Positions 33,286 through 48,045 of a stretch of 64,000 nucleotides of DNA are shown one piece after another. A program made the position numbers and the translations under genes. The notes below the pieces were generated by a model, which did not search any database, was not told the DNA's origin, and was given only the letters and a program-made list of their open reading frames with translations. The stretch is from Acanthosepion pharaonis (Eukaryota; Mollusca; Cephalopoda; Sepiida; Sepiidae), in assembly GCA_903632075.3 (NCBI GenBank), contig CAHIKZ030005499.1:2341501-2405500 (forward strand). The letters run 5' to 3'. How positions within the stretch are numbered: position 1 is the first letter of the stretch; the number at the start of each line of letters is the position of its first letter.

Positions 33286-33594
33286 GCTGGGAGTGGTGGC
33301 GTCCTCCTGTAATCCAGTTTCGTGGAGGTAAGGTCGGGTGGCCGGTTTGAGATCGGGGGTTCTGTTGTGCGTTGAGTTATGGCGATCAGGCGTCCGCACT
33401 AAGCTTGGCATCAATATGGTTAGCTGGAGGAGCTTCAGCTGATCAGGTTGACTAATGAGGGCCGGCCCGGTCGAGGGCGGAAACGCAGCAGACAAAAAGT
33501 CCCCGTGTCAAGCCGTAGTGGGATCGCGCCCGTGAATAGTTCGCGTGCGACTCTCCGTTCAAAATATTCGAACCCCGCCATATAACTTTTTTTT
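33286..33594 (+). ncRNA. SRP RNA (7SL): 7SL (SRP) RNA gene, copy 2
   Basis: First copy right of the retrotransposon, about 1,245 bp from it. It differs from consensus by one missing G in helix 6 (agctggaggagcttcagct), an extra A in the helix-8 loop strand (gacaaaaag) and changes at ccagtttcgtgg and near the 3' end (atattcgaaccccgccat). T8 terminator. The number of private changes suggests relaxed constraint. Confidence 0.9.
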
Positions 33595-35133
33595 GCAATT
33601 TTTTTTTTCTGCCTACTGCTAACATATTTTCACTTCCTTCAAAATATTCAAATCTATCAGACGTTTTCACATTTACCTATCAAAAAAGACACCACAAGTC
33701 TAGTTAATACAAAAACGCGTGTAAAAGATTTGAATTTTCCTACCAATTTAAATTCGCGTAAGCACATTTTACATCGCAACTTTATACATCTTGCTATTTC
33801 AAACACATTCATTGCAACAGAAAAACAAATAAATCCCTACTATATTTCATTCTCTTAACAATCACATCTCTAAACAATATAAAATATTATACTAAACAAC
33901 ACATTCAAATCGCTTAATATGATGTACACAATACTATTCCTTTCCATGTTTCGCTCCTCTTCTTCGTCTTCATCCTTATTACCATAACTGTTCAAATATA
34001 ACGTCTGATTTATCTTCCTAATGTCCAAACATAAAATATGACACAAATTTTTACTACTGCTGACACTAGTAATACAAACAATAATAATATTAATTAATAT
34101 CATTAGTACTTTTATTAGTAATAATAATTATAATTTTAATATAACTACATTTGCAATATTAAAAATAATAAACGCCATCATCATAAAGTTGATTGTTATC
34201 TGAATTGGTGAGATTTATGCAATTGAATTCGACGACAAATTACTGATTCCGAAAGCAGAAAAGGAACAATAATAAAGTAAACAATGACTGTCTTCTTTTC
34301 GTTCAACATCTGCGTGGACTGCCGAAACCTCAGAAAACATTCCACAACATGAAGCTTTTTCTATTACTATATGTAGCATACGCACTATGGGATATCAATT
34401 ATTACAAAGAAGTAGACTATATACCAACGCGTGCGTGCTACTACTTTACACATCTCATTCCGAGGCTAATGAATGGTTTAGAAATATCGAGCTCCTGAGA
34501 CGAGTTCAAATCACGACAAAAGTTATTTCATTATTGGTTCTGATTTTTCGCTGTGTATATAATACGCAGTAACGGCTGCCATTGAGAAGGTTAGCACAAG
34601 AAATAAAATAAATATTTCTTAGACTTGTATTCGTTCAGTAAACATGGCTTTCTCAGTAAGATTTCAATCTCACTAAGCACCTTTGTTTGTAAACAGAACA
34701 CTTATCCATGAAGCTACTTTCAAAAGGAATATTTTTAAACAAATTTTCTCTTTAGCAGAATTACAAATAGATAAGCGAGAATCCTTTGAGTATTGTACTA
34801 AAACGTGTACATTTAAATGCATAAATTTGATACATATCATTCCTGAATGTCCCGAGTTACGATCTCACATAGTGTGACTGTCCACATATAATCAATCGAC
34901 TACTGAAAGCATTCTCCATTACACTCGACTGATTTAGGTTGATGACCAAGTGACCAATTGAAAAGATAATTTTCATACATTTACATTTTTTCTTTCATCG
35001 TCTTCTATTTTGCTCACTTTGAATAAATTCGGGCATATCAGATGTACTGATTAGCAGAGAAATGAAATCACAATGTAAGGCTCAACACGTACAGAAAGTA
35101 AGTTTATGATGACTTAAATGAGACGGTCTCATC

Positions 35134-35441
35134 GCTGGGAGTGGTGCCTTCCTCCTGTAATCCAGTTACGTGGAGGCAAGGTCCGGTGGCCGGTTTGAGA
35201 TCGGTGGTTCTGTTGTGCGTTGAGTTATGGCGATCAGGCGTCCGCAATAAGCTTGGCATCAATATGGTTAGCTGGAGGGAGCTTCAGCTGATCAGGTTGA
35301 CTAATGAGGGCCGGCCCGGTCGAGGGCGGAAACACAGCAGACAAAAGTCCCCGTGTCAAGCCGTAGTGGGGTCGCGCCCGTGAATAGTCCGCGTTCGACT
35401 CTCCGTTCAAAAAAATCGAACCCCGCCCTATAACTTTTTTT
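35134..35441 (+). ncRNA. SRP RNA (7SL): 7SL (SRP) RNA copy 3, probable pseudogene
   Basis: The most altered copy. The conserved GGTGGCG loop reads ggtgcct, CGCACTAAG reads cgcaataag, the base after GGAAAC is changed (aaacacagc) and TGGGATCGCG reads tggggtcgcg. Changes also lie in the 3' domain (agtccgcgttcg). The helix-6 GGAG loop is intact. T7 terminator at 35435-35441. Changes at several otherwise invariant sites make normal SRP function doubtful. Confidence 0.85.
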
Positions 35442-36978
35442 GCAGGATTTTTTTTCTGCCTACTGCTAACATATTTTCACTTCCTTCAAAATATTCAAAT
35501 CTATCAGACGTTTTCACATTTACCTATCAAAAAAGACACCACAAGTCTAGTTAATACAAAAACGCGTGTAAAAGATTTGAATTTTCCTACCAAGAATTCG
35601 CGTAAACACATTTTACATCGCAACTTTATACATCTTGCTATTTCAAACACATTCATTGCAACAGAAAAACAAATAAATCCCTACTATATTTCATTCTCTT
35701 AACAATCACATCTCTAAACAATATAAAATATTATACTAAACAACACATTCAAATCGCTTAATATGATGTACACAATACTATTCCTTTCCATGTTTCGCTC
35801 CTCTTCTTCGTCTTCATCCTTATTACCATAACTGTTCAAATATAACGTCTTATTTATCTTTCTAATGTCCAAACATGAAATATGACAGAAATTTTTACTA
35901 CTGCCGACACTAGTAATACAAACAATAATAATATTAATTAATATCATTAGTACTTTTATTAGTAATAATAATTATAATTTTAATATAACTACATTTGCAA
36001 TATTAAAAATAATAAACGCCATCATCATAAAGTTGATTGTTATCTGAATTGGTGAGATTTATGCAATTGAAGTCGACGACAAATTACTGATTCCGAAAGC
36101 AGAAAAGGAACAATAATAAAGTAAACAATGACTGTCTTCTTTTCGCTCAACATCTGCGTGGACTGCCGAAACCTCAGAAAACATTCCACAACATGAAGCT
36201 TTTTCTATTATTATTTGTAGCATACGCACAATAGGATATCAGTTATTACAAAGAAGTAGACTATATACCAACGCGTGCGTGCTACTACTTTACACATCTC
36301 ATTCCGAGGCTAATGAATGGTTTAGAAATATCGAGCTCCTGAGACGAGTTCAAATCACGACAAAAGTTATTTCATTATTGGTTCTGATTTTTCGCTGTGT
36401 ATATAATACGCAGTAACGGCTGCCATTGAGAAGGTTAGCACAAGAAATAAAATAAATATTTCTTAGACTTGTATTCGTTCAGTAAACATGGCTTTTCTCA
36501 GTAAGATTTCAATCTCACTAAGCACCTTTGTTTGTAAACAGAACACTTATCCATGAAGCTACTTTCAAAAGGAATATTTTTAAACAAATTTTCTCTTTAG
36601 CAGAATTACAAATAAATAAGCGAGAATCCTTTGAGTATTGTACTAAAACGTGTACATTTAAATGCATAAATTTGATACATATAATTCCTGAATGTCCCGA
36701 GTTACGATCTCACATAGTGTGACTGACCACATATAATCAATCGACTACTGAAAGCATACTCCATTACACTCGACTGATTTAGGTTGATGACCAAGTGACC
36801 AAATGAAAAGATAATTTTCATACATTTACATTTTTTCTTTCATCGTCTTCTATTTTGCTCACTTTGAATAAATTCGGGCATATCAGATGTACTGATTAGC
36901 AGAGAAATGAAATCACAATGTAAGGCTCAACACGTACAGAAAGTAAGTTTATGATTAGTTAAATGAGACGGTTTCATC

Positions 36979-37285
36979 GCTGGGAGTGGAGGCGTCCTCC
37001 TGTAATCCAGTTACTTGGAGGCAAGGTCGGGTGGCCGGTTTGAGATCGGGGGTTCTGTTCTGCGTTGCGTTATGGCGATCAGGCGTCCGCACTAACCTTG
37101 ACATCAATATGGTTAGCTGGAGGGAGCTTCAGCTGATCAGGTTGACTAACGAGGGCCGGCCCGGTCGAGGGCGGAAACGCAGCAGACAAAAGTCCCCGTG
37201 TCAAGCCGTAGTGGGATCGCGCCCGTGAATAGTTCGCGTGCGACTCTCCGTTCAAAATAATCGAACTCCGCCCTATAACTTTTTT
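36979..37285 (+). ncRNA. SRP RNA (7SL): 7SL (SRP) RNA gene, copy 4
   Basis: Private substitutions at gtggaggcg (Alu-domain loop), ttctgcgttgcg and ctaaccttgacatc (before helix 6). Helix 6 and helix 8 are intact. Short T6 terminator, shared with copies 1 and 11. Confidence 0.9.
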
Positions 37286-38824
37286 GCAGGTTTTTTTTTC
37301 TGCCTACTGCTAACATATTTTTCACTTCCTTCAAAATATTCAAATCTATCAGACGTTTTCACATTTACCTATCAAAAAAAGACACCACAAGTCTAGTTAA
37401 TACAAAAACGCGTGTAAAAGATTTGAATTTTCCTACCAAGAATTCGCGTAAACACATTTTACATCGCAACTTTATACATCTTGCTATTTCAAACACATTC
37501 ATTGCAACAGAAAAACAAATAAATCCCTACTATATTTCATTCTCTTAACAATCACATCTCTAAACAATATAAAATATTATACTAAACAACACATTCAAAT
37601 GGCTTAATATGTTATACACAATACTATGCCTTTCCATGTTTCGCTCCTCTTCTTCGTCTTCATCCTTATTACCATAACTGTTCAAATATAACGTCTTATT
37701 TATCTTTCTAATGTCCAAACATGAAATATGACAGAAATTTTTACTACTGCCGACACTAGTAATACAAACAATAATAATATTAATTAATATCATTAGTACT
37801 TTTATTAGTAATAATAATTATAATTTTAATATAACTACATTTGCAATATTAAAATTAATAAACGCCATCATCATAAAGTTGATTGTTATCTGAATTGGTG
37901 AGATTTATGCAATTGAAGTCGACGACAAATTACTGATTCCGAAAGCAGAAAAGGAACAATAATAAAGTAAACAATGACTGTCTTCTTTTCGCTCAACATC
38001 TGCGTGGACTGCCGAAACCTCAGAAAACATTCCACAACATGAAGCTTTTTCTATTATTATTTGTAGCATACGCACAATAGGATATCAGTTATTACAAAGA
38101 AGTAGACTATATACCAACGCGTGCGTGCTACTACTTTACACATCTCATTCCGAGGCTAATGAAAGGTTTAGAAATATCGAGCTCCTGAGACAAGTTAAAT
38201 CACGACAAAAGTTATTTCATTATTGGTTCTGATTTTTCGCTGTGTATATAATACGCAGTAACGGCTGCCATTGAGAAGGTTAGCACAAGAAATAAAATAA
38301 ATATTTCTTAGACTTGTATTCGTTCAGTAAACATGGCTTTTTCTCAGTAAGATTTCAATCTCACTAAGCACTTTTTGTTTGTAAACAGAACACTTATCCA
38401 TGAAGCTACTTTCAAAAGGAATATTTTTAAACAAATTTTCTCTTTAGCAGAATTACAAATAAATAAGCGAGAATCCTTTGAGTATTGTACTAAAACGTGT
38501 ACATTTAAATGCATAAATTTGATACATATCATTCTTGAATGTCCTGAGTTACGATCTCACATAGTGTGACTGACCACATATAATCAATCGACTACTGAAA
38601 GCATACTCCATTACACTCGACTGATTTAGTTTGATGACCAAGTGACCAAATGAAAAGATAATTTTCATACATTTACATTTTTCTTTCATCGTCTTCTATT
38701 TTGCTCAATTTGAATAAATTCGGGCATATCAGATGTACTGATTAGCAGAGAAATGAAATCACAATGTAAGGCTCAACACGTACAGAAAGTAAGTTTATGA
38801 TTACTTAAATGAGACGGTTTCATC

Positions 38825-39132
38825 GCTGGGAGTGGTGGCGTCCTCCTGTAATCCAGTTACTTGGAGGCAAGGTCAGGTGGCCGGTTTGAGATCGGGGTTC
38901 TGTTGTGCGCTGAGTTATGGCGATCAGGCGTCCGCACTAAGCTTGGCATCAATATGGTTAGCTGGAGGGAGCTTCAGCTGATCAGGTTGACTAATGAGGG
39001 CCGGCCCGGTCGAGGGCGGAAACGCAGCAGACAAAAGTCCCCGTGTCAATCCGTAGTGGGATCGCGCCCGTGAATAGTTCGCGTGCGACTCTCCGTTCAA
39101 AATAATCGAACTCCGCCCTATTACTTTTTTTT
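38825..39132 (+). ncRNA. SRP RNA (7SL): 7SL (SRP) RNA gene, copy 5
   Basis: Close to consensus, with ggtcagg in helix 5, one G missing from the atcgggg run, and G to T at caatccgtag in helix 8. T8 terminator. Confidence 0.92.
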
Positions 39133-40669
39133 GCAGGTTTTTTTTTCTGCCTACTGCTAACATATTTTCACTTCCTTCAAAATATTCAAATCTATCAGAC
39201 GTTTTCACATTTACCTATCAAAAAAGACACCACAAGTCTAGTTAATACAAAAAACGCGTGTAAAAGATTTGAATTTTCCTACCAAGAATTCGCGTAAGCA
39301 CATTTTACATCGCAACTTTATACATCTTGCTATTTCAAACACATTCATTGCAACAGAAAAACAAATAAATCCCTACTATATTTCATTCTCTTAACAATCA
39401 CATCTCTAAACAATATAAAATATTATACTAAACAACACATTCAAATGGCTTAATATGTTATACACAATACTATGCCTTTCCATGTTTCGCTCCTCTTCTT
39501 CGTCTTCATCCTTATTACCATAACTGTTCAAATATAACGTCTTATTTATCTTTCTAATGTCCAAACATGAAATATGACAGAAATTTTTACTACTGCCGAC
39601 ACTAGTAATACAAACGATAATAATATTAATTAATATCATTAGTACTTTTATTAGTAATAATAATTATAATTTTAATATAACTACATTTGCAATATTAAAA
39701 ATAATAAACGCCATCATCATAAAGTTGATTGTTATCTGAATTGGTGAGATTTATGCAATTGAAGTCGACGACAAATTACTGATTCCGAAAGCAGAAAAGG
39801 AACAATAATAAAGTAAACAATGACTGTCTTCTTTTCGCTCAACATCTGCGTGGACTGCCGAAACCTCAGAAAACATTCCACAACATGAAGCTTTTTCTAT
39901 TATTATTTGCAGCATACGCACAATAGGATATCAATTATTACAAAGAAGTAGACTATATACCAACGCGTCCGTGCTACTACTTTACATATCTCATTCCGAG
40001 GCTAATGAATGGTTTAGAAATATCGAGCTCCTGAGACGAGTTCAAATCACGACAAAAGTTATTTCATTATTGGTTCTGATTTTTCGCTGTGTATATAATA
40101 CGCAGTAACGGCTGCCATTGAGAAGGTTAGCACAAGAAATAAAATAAATATTTCTTAGACTTGTATTCGTTCAGTAAACATGGTTTTCTCAGTAAGATTT
40201 CAATCTCACTAAGCACTTTTGTTTGTAAACAGAACACTTATCCATGAAGCTACTTTCAAAAGGAATATTTTTAAACAAATTTTCTCTTTAGCAGAATTAC
40301 AAATAAATAAGCGAGAATCCTTTGAGTATTGTACTAAAACGTGTACATTTAAATGCATAAATTTGATACATATCATTCCTGAATGTCCCGAGTTACGATC
40401 TCACATAGTGTGACTGACCACATATAATCAATCGACTACTGAAAGCATACTCCATTACACTCGACTGATTTAGTTTGATGACCAAGTGACCAAATGAAAA
40501 GATAATTTTCATACATTTACATTTTTTCTTTCATCGTCTTCTATTTTGCTCAATTTGAATAAATTCGGGCATATCAGATGTACTGATTAGCAGAGAAATG
40601 AAATCACAATGTAAGGCTCAACACGTACAGAAAGTAAGTTTATGATTACTTAAATGAGACGGTTTCATC

Positions 40670-40976
40670 GCTGGGAGTGGTGGCGTCCTCCTGTAATCCA
40701 GTTACTTGGAGGCAAGGTCGGGTGGCCGGTTTGAGATCGGGGGTTCTGTTGTGCGCTGAGTTATGGCGATCAGGCGTCCGCACTAAGCTTGGCATCAATA
40801 TGGTTAGCTGGAGGAGCTTCAGCTGATCAGGTTGACTAATGAGGGCCGGCCCGGTCGAGGGCGGAAACGCAGCAGACAAAAGTCCCCGTGTCAAGCCGTA
40901 GTGGGATCGCGCCCGTGAATAGTTCGCGTGCGACTCTCCGTTCAAAATAATCGAACTCCGCCCTATTACTTTTTTT
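40670..40976 (+). ncRNA. SRP RNA (7SL): 7SL (SRP) RNA gene, copy 6
   Basis: Consensus-like, except that helix 6 lacks one G (gctggaggagcttc); the GGAG loop can still form with an unpaired base in the stem. T7 terminator. Confidence 0.92.
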
Positions 40977-42508
40977 GCAGGTTTTTTTTTCTGCCTACTG
41001 CTAACATATTTTCACTTCCTTCAAAATATTCAAATCTATCAGACGTTTTCACATTTACCTATCAAAAAAGACACCACAAGTCTAGTTAATACAAAAACGC
41101 GTGTAAAAGATTTGAATTTTCCTACCAAAATTCGCGTAAGCACATTTTACATCGCAACTTTATACATCTTGCTATTTCAAACACATTCATTGCAACAGAA
41201 AAACAAATAAATCCCTACTATATTTCATTCTCTTAACAATCACATCTCTAAACAATATAAAATATTATACTAAACAACACATTCAAATGGCTTAATATGT
41301 TATACACAATACTATGCCTTTCCATGTTTCTCCTCTTCTTCGTCTTCATCCTTATTACCATAACTGTTCAAATATAAAGTCTGATTTATCTTCCTAATGT
41401 CCAAACATAAAATATGACACAAATTTTGCTACTGCTGACACTAGTAATACAAACAATAATAATATTAATTAATATCATTAGTACTTTTATTAGTAATAAT
41501 AATTATAATTTTAATATAACTACATTTGCAATATTAAAAATAATAAACGCCATCATCATAAAGTTGATTGTTATCTGAATTGGTGAGATTTATGCAATTG
41601 AAGTCGACGACAAATTACTGATTCCGAAAGCAGAAAAGGAACAATAATAAAGTAAACAATGACTGTCTTCTTTTCGTTCAACATCTGCGTGGACTGCCGA
41701 AACCTCAGAAAACATTCCACAACATGAAGCTTTTTCTATTATTATTTGCAGCATACGCACAATAGGATATCAATTATTACAAAGAAGTAGACTATATACC
41801 AACGCGTCCGTGCTACTACTTTACACATCTCATTCCGAGGCTAATGAATGGTTTAGAAATATCGAGCTCCTGAGACGAGTTCAAATCACGACAAAAGTTA
41901 TTTCATTATTGGTTCTGATTTTTCGCTGTGTATATAATACGCAGTAACGGCTGCCATTGAGAAGGTTAGCACAAGAAATAAAATAAATATTTCTTAGACT
42001 TGTATTCGTTCAGTAAACATGGTTTTCTCAGTAAGATTTCAATCTCACTAAGCACTTTTGTTTGTAAACAGAACACTTATCCATGAAGCTACTTTCAAAA
42101 GGAATATTTTTAAACAAATTTTCTCTTTAGCAGAATTACAAATAAATAAGCGAGAATCCTTTGAGTATTGTACTAAAACGTGTACATTTAAATGCATAAA
42201 TTTGATACATATCATTCCTGAATGTCCCGAGTTACGATCTCACATAGTGTGACTGACCACATATAATCAATCGACTACTGAAAGCATACTCCATTACACT
42301 CGACTGATTTAGTTTGATGACCAAGTGACCAAATGAAAAGATAATTTTCATACATTTACATTTTTTCTTTCATCGTCTTCTATTTTGCTCAATTTGAATA
42401 AATTCGGGCATATCAGATGTACTGATTAGCAGAGAAATGAAATCACAATGTAAGGCTCAACACGTACAGAAAGTAAGTTTATGATTACTTAAATGAGACG
42501 GTTTCATC

Positions 42509-42817
42509 GCTGGGAGTGGTGGCGTCCTCCTGTAATCCAGTTACTTGGAGGCAAGGTCGGGAGGCCGGTTTGAGATCAGGGGTTCTGTTGTGCGCTGAGT
42601 TATGGCGATCAGGCGTCCGCACTAAGCTTGGCATCAATATGGTTAGCTGGAGGGAGCTTCAGCTGATCAGGTTGACTAATGAGGGCCGGCCCGGTCGAGG
42701 GCGGAAACGCAACAGACAAAAGTCCCCGTGTCAAGCCGTAGTGGGATCGCGCCCGTGAATAGTTCGCGTGCGACTCTCCGTTCAAAATAATCGAACTCCG
42801 CCCTATTACTTTTTTTT
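42509..42817 (+). ncRNA. SRP RNA (7SL): 7SL (SRP) RNA gene, copy 7
   Basis: Carries gggaggccgg and gatcaggggt variants (shared with copy 8) and G to A in gcaacagac after the GGAAAC loop, which lies in the SRP54-binding region. Helix 6 intact. T8 terminator. Confidence 0.92.
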
Positions 42818-44353
42818 GCAGGTTTTTTTTTCTGCCTACTGCTAACATATTTTCACTTCCTTCAAAATATTCAAATCTATCAGACGTTTTCACATTTACC
42901 TATCAAAAAAGACACCACAAGTCTAGTTAATACAAAAACGCGTGTAAAAGATTTGAATTTTCCTACCAAGAATTCGCGTAAGCACATTTTACATCGCAAC
43001 TTTATACATCTTGCTATTTCAAACACATTCATTGCAACAGAAAAACAAATAAATCCCTACTATATTTCATTCTCTTAACAACCACATCTCTAAACAATAT
43101 AAAATATTATACTAAACAACACATTCAAATGGCTTAATATGTTATACACAATACTATGCCTTTCCATGTTTCGCTCCTCTTCTTCGTCTTCATCCTTATT
43201 ACCATAACTGTTCAAATATAAAGTCTGATTTATCTTCCTAATGTCCAAACATAAAATATGACACAAATTTTTGCTACTGCTGACACTAGTAATACAAACA
43301 ATAATAATATTAATTAATATCATTAGTACTTTTATTAGTAATAATAATTATAATTTTAATATAACTACATTTGCAATATTAAAAATAATAAACGCCATCA
43401 TCATAAAGTTGATTGTTATCTGAATTGGTGAGATTTATGCAATTGAAGTCGACGACAAATTACTGATTCCGAAAGCAGAAAAGGAACAATAATAAAGTAA
43501 ACAATGACTGTCTTCTTTTCGTTCAACATCTGCGTGGACTGCCGAAACCTCAGAAAACATTCCACAACATGAAGCTTTTTCTATAATTATTTGCAGCATA
43601 CGCACAATAGGATATCAATTATTACAAAGAAGTAGACTATATACCAACGCGTCCGTGCTACTACTTTACACATCTCATTCCGAGGCTAATGAATGGTTTA
43701 GAAATATCGAGCTCCTGAGACGAGTTCAAATCACGACAAAAGTTATTTCATTATTGGTTCTGATTTTTCGCTGTGTATATAATACGCAGTAACGGCTGCC
43801 ATTGAGAAGGTTAGCACAAGAAATAAAATAAATATTTCTTAGACTTGTATTCGTTCAGTAAACATGGCTTTCTCAGTAAGATTTCAATCTCACTAAGCAC
43901 CTTTGTTTGTAAACAGAACACTTATCCATGAAGCTACTTTCAAAAGGAATATTTTTAAACAAATTTTCTCTTTAGCAGAATTACAAATAAATAAGCGAGA
44001 ATCCTTTGAGTATTGTACTAAAACGTGTACATTTAAATGCATAAATTTGATACATATCATTCCTGAATGTCCCGAGTTACGATCTCACATAGTGTGACTG
44101 ACCACATATAATCAATCGACTACTGAAAGCATACTCCATTACACTCGACTGATTTAGTTTGATGACCAAGTGACCAAATGAAAAGATAATTTTCATACAT
44201 TTACATTTTTTCTTTCATCGTCTTCTATTTTGCTCAATTTGAATAAATTCGGGCATATCAGATGTACTGATTAGCAGAGAAATGAAATCACAATGTAAGG
44301 CTCAACACGTACAGAAAGTAAGTTTATGATTACTTAAATGAGACGGTTTCATC

Positions 44354-44660
44354 GCTGGGAGTGGTGGCGTCCTCCTGTAATCCAGTTACTTGGAGGCAAG
44401 GTCGGGAGGCCGGTTTGAGATCAGGGGTTCTGTTGTGCGCTGAGTTATGGCGATCAGGCGTCCGCACTAAGCTTGGCATCAATATGGTTAGCTGGAGGAG
44501 CTTCAGCTGATCAGGTTGACTAATGAGGGCCGGCCCGGTCGAGGGCGGAAACGCAGCAGACAAAAGTCCCCGTGTCAAGCCGTAGTGGGATCGCGCCCGT
44601 GAATAGTTCGCGTGCGACTCTCCGTTCAAAATAATCGAACTCCGCCCTATTACTTTTTTT
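44354..44660 (+). ncRNA. SRP RNA (7SL): 7SL (SRP) RNA gene, copy 8
   Basis: Shares gggaggccgg and gatcagggg with copy 7 but has the helix-6 single-G deletion seen in copies 2, 6 and 10. Helix 8 is consensus. T7 terminator. Confidence 0.92.
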
Positions 44661-46197
44661 GCAGGTTTTTTTTTCTGCCTACTGCTAACATATTTTCACT
44701 TCCTTCAAAATATTCAAATCTATCAGACGTTTTCACATTTACCTATCAAAAAAAGACACCACAAGTCTAGTTAATACAAAAACGCGTGTAAAAGATTTGA
44801 ATTTTCCTACCAAGAATTCGCGTAAGCACATTTTACATCGCAACTTTATACATCTTGCTATTTCAAACACATTCATTGCAACAGAAAACAAATAAATCCC
44901 TACTATATTTCATTCTCTTAACAATCACATCTCTAAACAATATAAAATATTATACTAAACAACACATTCAAATGGCTTAATATGTTATACACAATACTAT
45001 GCCTTTCCATGTTTCGCTCCTCTTCTTCGTCTTCATCCTTATTACCATAACTGTTCAAATATAAAGTCTGATTTATCTTCCTAATGTCCAAACATAAAAT
45101 ATGACACAAATTTTTGCTACTGCTGACACTAGTAATACAAACAATAATAATATTAATTAATATCATTAGTACTTTTATTAGTAATAATAATTATAATTTT
45201 AATATAACTACATTTGCAATATTAAAAATAATAAACGCCATCATCATAAAGTTGATTGTTATCTGAATTGGTGAGATTTATGCAATTGAAGTCGACGACA
45301 AATTACTGATTCCGAAAGCAGAAAAGGAACAATAATAAAGTAAACAATGACTGTCTTCTTTTCGTTCAACATCTGCGTGGACTGCCGAAACCTCAGAAAA
45401 CATTCCACAACATGAAGCTTTTTCTATTATTATTTGCAGCATACGCACAATAGGATATCAATTATTACAAAAAGTAGACTATATACCAACGCGTCCGTGC
45501 TACTACTTTACACATCTCATTCCGAGGCTAATGAATGGTTTAGAAATATCGAGCTCCTGAGACGAGTTCAAATCACGACAAAAGTTATTTCATTATTGGT
45601 TCTGATTTTTTTCGCTGTGTATATAATACGCAGTAACGGCTGCCATTGAGAAGGTTAGCACAAGAAATAAAATAAATATTTCTTAGACTTGTATTCGTTC
45701 AGTAAACATGGCTTTCTCAGTAAGATTTCAATCTCACTAAGCACCTTTGTTTGTAAACAGAACACTTATCCATGAAGCTACTTTCAAAAGGAATATTTTT
45801 AAACAAATTTTCTCTTTAGCAGAATTACAAATAAATAAGCGAGAATCCTTTGAGTATTGTACTAAAACGTGTACATTTAAATGCATAAATTTGATACATA
45901 TCATTCTTGAATGTCCCGAGTTACGATCTCACATAGTGTGACTGACCACATATAATCAATCGACTACTGAAAGCATACTCCATTACACTCGACTGATTTA
46001 GGTTGATGACCAAGTGACCAAATGAAAAGATAATTTTCATACATTTACATTTTTTCTTTCATCGTCTTCTATTTTGCTCAATTTGAATAAATTCGGGCAT
46101 ATCAGATGTACTGATTAGCAGAGAAATGAAATCACAATGTAAGGCTCAACACGTACAGAAAGTAAGTTTATGATTACTTAAATGAGACGGTTTCATC

Positions 46198-46505
46198 GCT
46201 GGGAGTGGTGGCGTCCTCCTGTAATCCAGTTACTTGGAGGCAAGGTCGGGAGGCCGGTTTGAGATCGGGGGTTCTGTTGTGCGCTGAGTTATGGCGATCA
46301 GGCGTCCGCACTAAGCTTGGCATCAATATGGTTAGCTGGAGGGAGCTTCAGCTGATCAGGTTGACTAATGAGGGCCGGCCCGGTCGAGGGCGGAAACGCA
46401 GCAGACAAAAGTCCCCGTGTCAAGCCGTAGTGGGATCGCGCCCGTGAATAGTTCGCGTGCGACTCTCCGTTCAAAATAATCGAACTCCGCCCTATTACTT
46501 TTTTT
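46198..46505 (+). ncRNA. SRP RNA (7SL): 7SL (SRP) RNA gene, copy 9
   Basis: Has gggaggccgg like copies 7 and 8 but the consensus gatcggggg. Helices 6 and 8 intact. T7 terminator, then a second run of ten T after gcagg. Confidence 0.93.
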
Positions 46506-48045
46506 GCAGGTTTTTTTTTTCTGCCTACTGCTAACATATTTTCACTTCCTTCAAAATATTCAAATCTATCAGACGTTTTCACATTTACCTATCAAAAAAG
46601 ACACCACAAGTCTAGTTAATACAAAAACGCGTGTAAAAGATTTGAATTTTCCTACCAAGAATTCGCGTAAGCACATTTTACATCGCAACTTTATACATCT
46701 TGCTATTTCAAACACATTCATTGCAACAGAAAAACAAATAAATCCCTACTATATTTCATTCTCTTAACAATCACATCTCTAAACAATATAAAATATTATA
46801 CTAAACAACACATTCAAATGGCTTAATATGTTATACACAATACTATGCCTTTCCATGTTTCGCTCCTCTTCTTCGTCTTCATCCTTATTACCATAACTGT
46901 TCAAATATAACGTCTGATTTATCTTTCTAATGTCCAAACATGAAATATGACACAAATTTTACTACTGCTGACACTAGTAATACAAACAATAATAATATTA
47001 ATTAATATCATTAGTACTTTTATTAGTAATAATAATTATGATTTTAATTTTACTACATTTGCAATATTAAAAAAAAAATAAACGCCATCATCATAAAGTT
47101 GATTGTTATCTGAATTGGTGAGATTTATGCAATTGAATTCGACGACAAATTACTGATTCCGAAAGCAGAAAAGGAACAATAATAAAGTAAACAATGACTG
47201 TCTTCTTTTCGTTCAACATCTGCGTGGACTGCCGAAACCTCAGAAAACATTCCACAACATGAAGCTTTTTTTCTATTACTATTTGTAGCATACGCACAAT
47301 AGGATATCAATTATTACAAAAAGTAGACTATATACCAACGCGTGCGTGCTACTACTTTACACATCTCATTCCGAGGCTAATGAATGGTTTAGAAATATCG
47401 AGCTCCTGAGACGAGTTCAAATCACGACAAAAGTTATTTCATTATTGGTTCTGATTTTTCGCTGTGTATATAATACGCAGTAACGGCTGCCATTGAGAAG
47501 GTTAGCACAAGAAATAAAATAAATATTTCTTAGACTTGTATTCGTTCAGTAAACATGGCTTTTCTCAGTAAGATTTCAATCTCACTAAGCACCTTTGTTT
47601 GTAAACAGAACACTTATCCATGAAGCTACTTTCAAAAGGAATATTTTTAAACAAATTTTCTCTTTAGCAGAATTACAAATAAATAAGCGAGAATCCTTTG
47701 AGTATTGTACTAAAACGTGTACATTTAAATGCATAAATTTGATACATATCATTCTTGAATGTCCCGAGTTACGATCTCACATAGTGTGACTGACCACATA
47801 TAATCAATCGACTACTGAAAGCATACTCCATTACACTCGACTGATTTAGTTTGATGACCAAGTGACCAAATGAAAAGATAATTTTCATACATTTACATTT
47901 TTTCTTTCATCGTCTTCTATTTTGCTCAATTTGAATAAATTCGGGCATATCAGATGTACTGATTAGCAGAGAAATGAAATCACAATGTAAGGCTCAACAC
48001 GTACAGAAAGTAAGTTTATGATTACTTAAATGAGACGGTTTCATC

